From assembly GCA_903917305.1 (NCBI GenBank), contig CAIXAA010000868.1, forward strand, positions 1 to 10,442: 10,442 nt of DNA. Direction: 5' to 3'. Below the pieces are notes generated by a model that worked only from the letters and a program-made list of their open reading frames with translations, was not told the origin of the DNA and searched no databases. Source of the DNA: an uncultured Myxococcales bacterium. Its GTDB lineage: Bacteria > Myxococcota_A > UBA9042. Below, piece after piece: positions 5,630 through 10,442 of this stretch. Positions within the stretch are counted from its first letter, which is position 1. The number at the start of each line of letters is the position of its first letter. The translations under genes were made by a program, and so were the position numbers.

Positions 5630-8600
5630 ATGAAAACGCTCGCCGTGCTGACGATTCGCTGCCTGTTGCTGATCCTGCCCTGCGTCGCCCTCGCCGCGCC
5701 GCGCACGACCGGTGCACCGTTGCCGCCCGCCGTGCGCGAAGTCGATGCGCGCGTGCAAGGCAGCCGGGCGGACGTGTACCTGGCGATCGAGGCGGCGTTC
5801 TTGCGCAGCCCGCAGTTCACGGAGCGCTGGATCGAGGCCGTGCAGCGGCCCCTCCTGGGCACGCTGGCGCCGCGCGGCGTGCGCGGCGTGGAGCTGTGGA
5901 CGCGCACGCCGGACAAGCATGGCGCGCTGGGGCCGTGGGTGCGGCTCGTCTCGCTTCTGCCTGAGATTCCTCCCGTTCCGCGTCGCGACTACGAGAGGCC
6001 GCAGGGCGCCGCGCTGCCGCCGCCGCCGCCGGGACCGTCCGTGGTCAATGGCGCGGTGGCCGCGGGTTGGCCGCCTGGAGGCCTGTCCGGCAAGCGCATC
6101 TACATCAGCCAAGGCCATGGTTTTACTTGGACGCAGTCCTCTGGCCATTGGGAGACGCAGCGCGGCAACACGAACAAGCTGGTCGAGGACCTGCTCAACG
6201 CCGAAGCGGTGAACCACTACCTCGCGGCGATGCTGCACAACGCTGGGGCCGAGGTGGTCACGGCGCGGGAGCGCGATCTGCAGACCCAGATGGCGATCGT
6301 CGATGACGGCGACGGCGCGGCCGGCGGCTACGGCGAACAGGGCGTGTTCCAAGCCGGCACGGCCGCTGGCTTCAAGAGTGGCCTTGCACCGTATGTCGGC
6401 CAGATCAATCCGTTTGTCGAGGGCAGCTACCGCGCCGCGCAGGCCGTGTCCGGGGCGCCGACCGCGACCGCCAGCTACGTGCCGGATGTGCCGCAAGACG
6501 GCATGTACGCGGTCTACCTGGGTTATGTTGCCGGCACCAACCGCATGAGCGACGCCCACGTCGAGATCCGCCACACCGGCGGCGTCACGCACCTGCGCAT
6601 CAACCAGCAGAGCCATGGCGGCACATGGAACTACCTGGGCCACTTCCGCTTTCTCGGCGGCACGCACCCGGACAGCGGCGCCGTGCTGCTGCACAACGAC
6701 TCGCTGCAGGATCCGACCGGCAAGTACCTCATCGCCGATGTCGTGCGCCTTGGCGGCGGCCAGGGCGACATCTCGCGCGGCACCGGCCAGCCGCCGTCCG
6801 CAGGGCCGGTCTCGACGCGGCCGCGCTGGGAAGAATGCGCGCGCTACACCGCGCAATACTTCGGCGCGCCGCCAACGGTCTACAACATCACCGCCGACGA
6901 CCACAGCGACGATGTCTCGACGCGCAGCCGCTTTGCCGCCTGGGACCACGAGGACGGCGAAGATTCCGTCTTTGTTTCCTGGCATACCAACGCGCCCTCG
7001 CCGGCGCGCGGCACATCGACCTACGTGTACGGCCCCAATGCGCCCGACGGCACGTACCAGTTCACCGGCGCCAAGGACAGCGACAAGCTCGCGAAATTGC
7101 TGCAGGACACCATCGTCGCCGACGCCAAGGCGCTGTGGGATCCGACCTGGAAGGATCTCGGCGTGTTCTCGGCCTATTTCGGCGAGATCAATCCCAAGCA
7201 CAACAGCGAGATGCCGAGCGTGCTGGTGGAGGCCGCGTTCCACGACACGCTCGCCGATGCCGACTTCCTGCGCGAGCCGCGCTTTCGCCATTCGCTGGCG
7301 CGCAGCATCTACAAGGCGATCACGACGTATTTTGCACAGCGCGACGGGCTGCCGGTCCACCTGCAGCCGGAGCCGCCGGGTCAGGTTTTCGCCAGCAACC
7401 TGGGCGGCGGCAAGGGGCGCGTGACGTGGCAGCCGGGGCTGTCGGGCGGCGTGTACGGCGATGCGGCGGCGGGCTATCGCGTGCTGTTCTCCAAGGATGG
7501 CAGGGGGTTCGACGCCGGCGTGGCGACGACGCAGCTGACGCTGGATTTCGACATGCCGCCAGCCGGCACGCCGCTGTACCTGCGCGTCGTGGCCACGAAT
7601 CCTGGTGGGTGGTCGCTGCCGTCCGCCGTGCTTGGCGTGGTGGCTGGCTGTCTGGGGCCGGGAAGAGCGCTGGCGGTGCAGGGCTTTACGCGTCTCGACT
7701 CGGTGCAGACGCCGGTGGACGACCTCTCGGCGTGGAATGACGGCCAGGTGCAGCGGCTGCGCCAGACGCGCATGAACCGCTTCGACCACCTGATCGAGCA
7801 CATCGAAGCGCTGGCGGCGGCGGGGCTGTCGGTGGACTCGGCGGATCGCGATGCCCTTCCGGATCTGGGCACTTACGCGCTGATCGACTGGGCGGCAGGG
7901 CAGCAGTCGACCATCGACGTGGTGTGGAGCGACGCCGACAAGAAGGCGCTCGCCGCCTACCTCAACCTGGGCGCCGGCCACGCGATCCTGGCGTCGGGCA
8001 GCGAAATCGCTTGGGTCATCGACCACAAGGCCGGGCCGGCGGGCAGCGACTGGCTGGCGACCTGGTTTGGTGCGCGCTACCTGGCGGACGACGCCGGCAC
8101 GAGCCAACTGCTGGCCTCCGCGGGCGGCATCAGCTGGGCGGGCGCGACCTTCGACGATCCGCAAGGCTACGAGGTCCACACGCCGGACGTCTACCAACTG
8201 GATGGCGGCACGGCGGTGCTCGACTACGGCGGCGGCAAGGGCATCGCGGCGGTGGCGCACGCGGTCGGCGGCGCGCACACGGTGCTGATGGGCGCGCCGA
8301 TCGAGATGGTGACGCCGATGGCGGCGCGCAAGGACCTGTTTGCCAAACTTTTGGCGCAGATGGCGGTGCAGCCGGACTCGGCGCTGTGCACGACGGCGCC
8401 GGTGGAAGGTGGGGCCGATGCGGGCTCGGAGGCGGATGGCGCGGCGAGCGATGCCGGCGATGTGGCCGACACCAGCGAAACGCCAGATGCCATTGCCGAA
8501 ATCGTGGCGGCGGTCGATGCGGTCGGCGACGCCAAGACCGGTGCCGAGACCGTCGCGGGTCCGGATGCGGCTGCGGGCAAGGATGCCGCCGGTCTGGACG

Positions 8601-8788
8601 TCAAGTTCGCGCTGCCCGATGTCCAAGCCGCGGCTGCGAATCCTGGAAAAGCCGGCGGATCGTGCGCGGTCGGAGTGGCGCAACCGCCGCCGCTGACCTC
8701 GCTTTGCCTGCTCGGCGCGGCGGCGCTGCTGTTGCTGCGCACGCGGCGCCAGAAGCCTCGCATTGCGGCAACGTCGCGGCCAGAGTAA
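5630..8788 (+). CDS. Exported amidase_3-type N-acetylmuramoyl-L-alanine amidase with golvesin-like, Fn3-like and GATase-like modules and C-terminal anchor
   Basis: A 1052-residue exported protein. A Sec signal (1-22/23) ends in VALAA. Residues 24-150 are unassigned and end in a Pro run. The zinc amidase domain starts with SQGHGF (His163), has a likely ligand Glu186 in LVED, His452 in SWHTNA and Glu534 in VLVEAAF, the order expected for amidase_3 enzymes that cut the MurNAc-L-Ala bond of peptidoglycan. A golvesin/Xly CBD-like module (about 265-383) is inserted between the ligands, as in proteins often named xanthan lyase. An Fn3-like module follows (578-670), then a class I glutamine-amidotransferase-like domain (about 675-920) with SGSEIAW and no visible nucleophilic Cys, an Ala/Asp-rich linker (925-1000), Cys1012, a hydrophobic helix (1022-1036) and RTRR, resembling a MYXO-CTERM sorting tail. 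ATG 5630 is chosen for the signal peptide; no clear ribosome binding site is seen. A kelch lipoprotein gene follows after 52 bp. The amidase fold is well supported, activity and exact substrate inferred. Confidence 0.88.
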   Translation: MKTLAVLTIRCLLLILPCVALAAPRTTGAPLPPAVREVDARVQGSRADVYLAIEAAFLRSPQFTERWIEAVQRPLLGTLAPRGVRGVELWTRTPDKHGALGPWVRLVSLLPEIPPVPRRDYERPQGAALPPPPPGPSVVNGAVAAGWPPGGLSGKRIYISQGHGFTWTQSSGHWETQRGNTNKLVEDLLNAEAVNHYLAAMLHNAGAEVVTARERDLQTQMAIVDDGDGAAGGYGEQGVFQAGTAAGFKSGLAPYVGQINPFVEGSYRAAQAVSGAPTATASYVPDVPQDGMYAVYLGYVAGTNRMSDAHVEIRHTGGVTHLRINQQSHGGTWNYLGHFRFLGGTHPDSGAVLLHNDSLQDPTGKYLIADVVRLGGGQGDISRGTGQPPSAGPVSTRPRWEECARYTAQYFGAPPTVYNITADDHSDDVSTRSRFAAWDHEDGEDSVFVSWHTNAPSPARGTSTYVYGPNAPDGTYQFTGAKDSDKLAKLLQDTIVADAKALWDPTWKDLGVFSAYFGEINPKHNSEMPSVLVEAAFHDTLADADFLREPRFRHSLARSIYKAITTYFAQRDGLPVHLQPEPPGQVFASNLGGGKGRVTWQPGLSGGVYGDAAAGYRVLFSKDGRGFDAGVATTQLTLDFDMPPAGTPLYLRVVATNPGGWSLPSAVLGVVAGCLGPGRALAVQGFTRLDSVQTPVDDLSAWNDGQVQRLRQTRMNRFDHLIEHIEALAAAGLSVDSADRDALPDLGTYALIDWAAGQQSTIDVVWSDADKKALAAYLNLGAGHAILASGSEIAWVIDHKAGPAGSDWLATWFGARYLADDAGTSQLLASAGGISWAGATFDDPQGYEVHTPDVYQLDGGTAVLDYGGGKGIAAVAHAVGGAHTVLMGAPIEMVTPMAARKDLFAKLLAQMAVQPDSALCTTAPVEGGADAGSEADGAASDAGDVADTSETPDAIAEIVAAVDAVGDAKTGAETVAGPDAAAGKDAAGLDVKFALPDVQAAAANPGKAGGSCAVGVAQPPPLTSLCLLGAAALLLLRTRRQKPRIAATSRPE

Positions 8789-8800
8789 GAAGAACCGGCG

Positions 8801-8831
8801 CCGGCACGAGCCCATGCGCATCCGGCACGAG
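8801..8831. repeat. Direct repeat CCGGCACGAG, 21-bp period
   Basis: CCGGCACGAG occurs at 8801-8810 and 8822-8831, with the palindrome ATGCGCAT (8814-8821) between the copies. The 21-bp period is two helical turns, so a protein could bind both copies on one face of the DNA. It lies between the amidase stop and the lipoprotein start, and the second copy overlaps the Shine-Dalgarno region. The first copy also overlaps the 10-base palindrome CCGGCGCCGG (8795-8804). It may be an operator or chance. Confidence 0.4.
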
Positions 8832-8834
8832 AGG
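8829..8834 (+). promoter_or_regulatory. Shine-Dalgarno site of the kelch lipoprotein gene
   Basis: GAGAGG lies six bases before ATG 8841. It supports this start over the internal ATG at 8889, which would leave a signal peptide with no basic N-terminal region. Confidence 0.6.
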
Positions 8835-8840
8835 CTGACC

Positions 8841-10442
8841 ATGTTGAGACTGCAAGGCAAGGCAAGGACGAGCGATCTGCGGGCGGGGATGGCGCTGGCG
8901 CTGGTGCTCGGCGCTTGCGCCGCGACGACGCCGGAGGAGCCGCACGGCGTCGCCCTGTGGTTCGCCGGCCTGAGCAGCGCGAGCTGCACCGTCACCGGCA
9001 GCGGCAGCGGCAACGTGCCCGACGACGTCGCGACGCTCGCGGTCTCCCTGACGTGGCCGGGCGCACAGCCCAAGATCGAACGCACTTCGCGGGCTTCGGT
9101 GCAAGGCAAGGCAGGCTGGCTGATCAAGCTGCCGGTCACGTCCGGCCTCGACATCGAAGCGTACGGCTGCGACGCCAACAAGAACGTCATCTGGATGGGG
9201 CGCAGCAACGGTTTTGCCATCGAGAGCCAGAAGGAGACGCAGGCGCGCGTCTTCCTCGCCCCGGTCGGCAAGCTGGCTTGTGCCAGCAGCGTCGGCGGTT
9301 CGGGCGTGCTGCAGGCGCCCAGGAGCCTGGCTGGCGGCGTGGGCCTGGCCAGCGGCGATGCGGCGATCGTCGGCGGCGTCAAGGATTGGATCGACGCGGG
9401 CGCAAACCGCAAGACGGGCGCGGCCTCGACCGCGACCGACTTCTACGACCACCGCGCTGGCGTGTTCCAGAAGGGGCCGGACCTGCTGGTACCGCGCATC
9501 CAGCCTCACGTTTTTGCGCTGCCCGCCGCGCCGGGCGAGGTGGCGGCGACGCGCGTGCTGGTCATCGGCGGCTCCGGCAGCGTGGCGAGCGTGAGCAGCA
9601 AGGCGCTTCCCACGCCCTTCATGGCGCCCGATGCCGTCGACGCGGCGTCGCTGCCCAAGCTGCAAGCGGAAGTCCTCGACATGGCAGGCGGCTCCGCCAG
9701 CAAGAGCACCGCCTACACCGGCGATGTCGGCGTGGGCTGGCGCGCGTTCTCCTCCGGCATCCTGGCAGGCGAGGACATCGTGCTGGTCGGCGGCGTCGAT
9801 GACACCGGCGCGGCGCTGGCCATCGGCACGCGCATCCAGAAGATCGCGGACATCGCGGCAGGCGGCTCGGCACAGAACGCCCAGATCACGCTGGTGACGG
9901 CGCGCGCGCAGCCGGCATTGGCGACGTTCGCGGATGGCACGGTCCTGGTGTGGGGCGGTGCAACGTCCAAGGCTTCTGCGGACATGGGCGAGCTGATCGC
10001 GCCCGGCGAGACGGGCGGCCGCAAGTTGACCGTGACCGGGCCGGCCGAGCTGCTGGACTCGGACGCCCTGGCGACCGTGGGTCCGGCGGTCGTGGTGCTG
10101 TCGCGCACGGCGGATTCGCTGACGCTCCTGGTGGCGGGCGGCATGTCGGTGTCGCACCCGACGCTGGGGGTGGACACGCTCAGCTACGCCGTCACCGTCT
10201 CGCGCACGGCGCAGACCGCGGAACTCAAGCTGATCAAGCTGCCGACGGACATCGCGCTGCACGCCGGTCGGGACTGCGCGACCGCGCAATTGCCGGGCGG
10301 GCAGGTCCTGTTTGCGGGCGGGCTCATCGCGCCGTCGTCCACGGCCCAGCCGTATTGCAAGCCGGGCGGCGAGTGCATCCTGGACACGTATACCGTCTTT
10401 GATCCACCGGCGGACCTTTCCGCGGCGGTGCTGGAGATGAAC
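8841..10442 (+). CDS. Kelch-repeat lipoprotein (C-terminus outside window)
   Basis: 534 codons are visible and the frame runs off the right edge. The N-terminus has basic residues (Arg3, Lys7, Arg9, Arg14), a hydrophobic core and a good lipobox LGAC with Cys26, followed by Ala-Ala-Thr, which points to an exported lipoprotein, probably in the outer membrane. After about 140 residues of beta-rich sequence come strands of hydrophobic residues ending in Gly-Gly, near residues 175, 242, 313, 368, 429 and 488. The spacing of 55-71 residues is typical of kelch or galactose-oxidase-like beta-propeller blades (VLVWGG, LLVAGG and VLFAGG are the clearest). At least six blades are visible. Several Cys residues in the last part could form disulfides. 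Such propellers bind other proteins or sugars in general; no catalytic Cys-Tyr pair of galactose oxidase was identified, so enzyme activity is not claimed. It follows the amidase gene by 52 bp in the same direction, and is probably co-transcribed. Confidence 0.83.
   Translation, partial: MLRLQGKARTSDLRAGMALALVLGACAATTPEEPHGVALWFAGLSSASCTVTGSGSGNVPDDVATLAVSLTWPGAQPKIERTSRASVQGKAGWLIKLPVTSGLDIEAYGCDANKNVIWMGRSNGFAIESQKETQARVFLAPVGKLACASSVGGSGVLQAPRSLAGGVGLASGDAAIVGGVKDWIDAGANRKTGAASTATDFYDHRAGVFQKGPDLLVPRIQPHVFALPAAPGEVAATRVLVIGGSGSVASVSSKALPTPFMAPDAVDAASLPKLQAEVLDMAGGSASKSTAYTGDVGVGWRAFSSGILAGEDIVLVGGVDDTGAALAIGTRIQKIADIAAGGSAQNAQITLVTARAQPALATFADGTVLVWGGATSKASADMGELIAPGETGGRKLTVTGPAELLDSDALATVGPAVVVLSRTADSLTLLVAGGMSVSHPTLGVDTLSYAVTVSRTAQTAELKLIKLPTDIALHAGRDCATAQLPGGQVLFAGGLIAPSSTAQPYCKPGGECILDTYTVFDPPADLSAAVLEMN

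Noticed and set aside
8851..9113. 14-bp exact repeat TGCAAGGCAAGGCA at 8851 and 9100
   Set aside because: Both copies lie inside the kelch lipoprotein gene in the same frame and encode Gln-Gly-Lys-Ala, so shared codon choice explains them better than a mobile or regulatory repeat.
5486..9412. Upstream continuation of the rseP frame to 9412, giving a 1936-codon open frame
   Set aside because: The extra 1300 or so codons are the exact antisense of the amidase and lipoprotein genes and are rich in Arg, His and Ala with no domain. RseP proper starts at 5485 with a ribosome binding site and the expected first membrane helix. An automatic annotation could easily call the long form in error.
8601..10289. 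562-codon open frame on the minus strand opposite the kelch lipoprotein gene
   Set aside because: It is low-complexity Arg/Ala/His-rich translation. The plus strand has a lipobox and regularly spaced kelch strands.

Overview
The window is GC-rich coding DNA with strong G/C preference at third codon positions. It looks like the chromosome of a Myxococcota- or Bradymonadota-type bacterium (the former Deltaproteobacteria). This rests on a surface protein ending in an Ala/Asp-rich linker, a Cys motif, a membrane helix and an Arg cluster (MYXO-CTERM-like), two large exported lipoproteins (Ig-like and kelch-like), and a stand-alone PqqD-like protein of the kind common in that group. The placement is inferred; no marker gene fixes it.

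Layout: the first 5.5 kb is read on the minus strand, the rest on the plus strand, diverging from a 144-bp spacer at 5486-5629. Minus strand, in order of transcription: rseP (5485-3602), an intramembrane site-2 protease with three PDZ-like modules instead of the usual two; a 119-bp spacer with two perfect 9-bp hairpins; tsaB (3482-2745), a partner in tRNA t6A synthesis; a 295-bp spacer with no convincing gene; a 98-residue PqqD-like protein (2449-2153); and, 37 bp further, a lipoprotein with repeated Ig-like modules (2115 to beyond position 1). Plus strand: a 1052-residue exported amidase_3-type peptidoglycan amidase carrying golvesin/Xly-like, Fn3-like and inactive glutamine-amidotransferase-like modules (5630-8788), then, 52 bp further, a kelch-repeat lipoprotein running off the right end (8841-10442).

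How the genes fit together: rseP and tsaB are core housekeeping genes. RseP releases regulators by cutting membrane proteins, and TsaB supports tRNA modification. The remaining four genes are accessory and mostly concern the cell envelope. The PqqD-like gene and the Ig-like lipoprotein gene probably share a transcript, as do the amidase and kelch lipoprotein genes. No mobile element, CRISPR array, tRNA or rRNA was seen. Many long open frames opposite the real genes are by-products of the high GC content and are not listed. The parts most worth a second look are the PqqD-like/lipoprotein pair, the three-PDZ RseP, and the multi-domain amidase.
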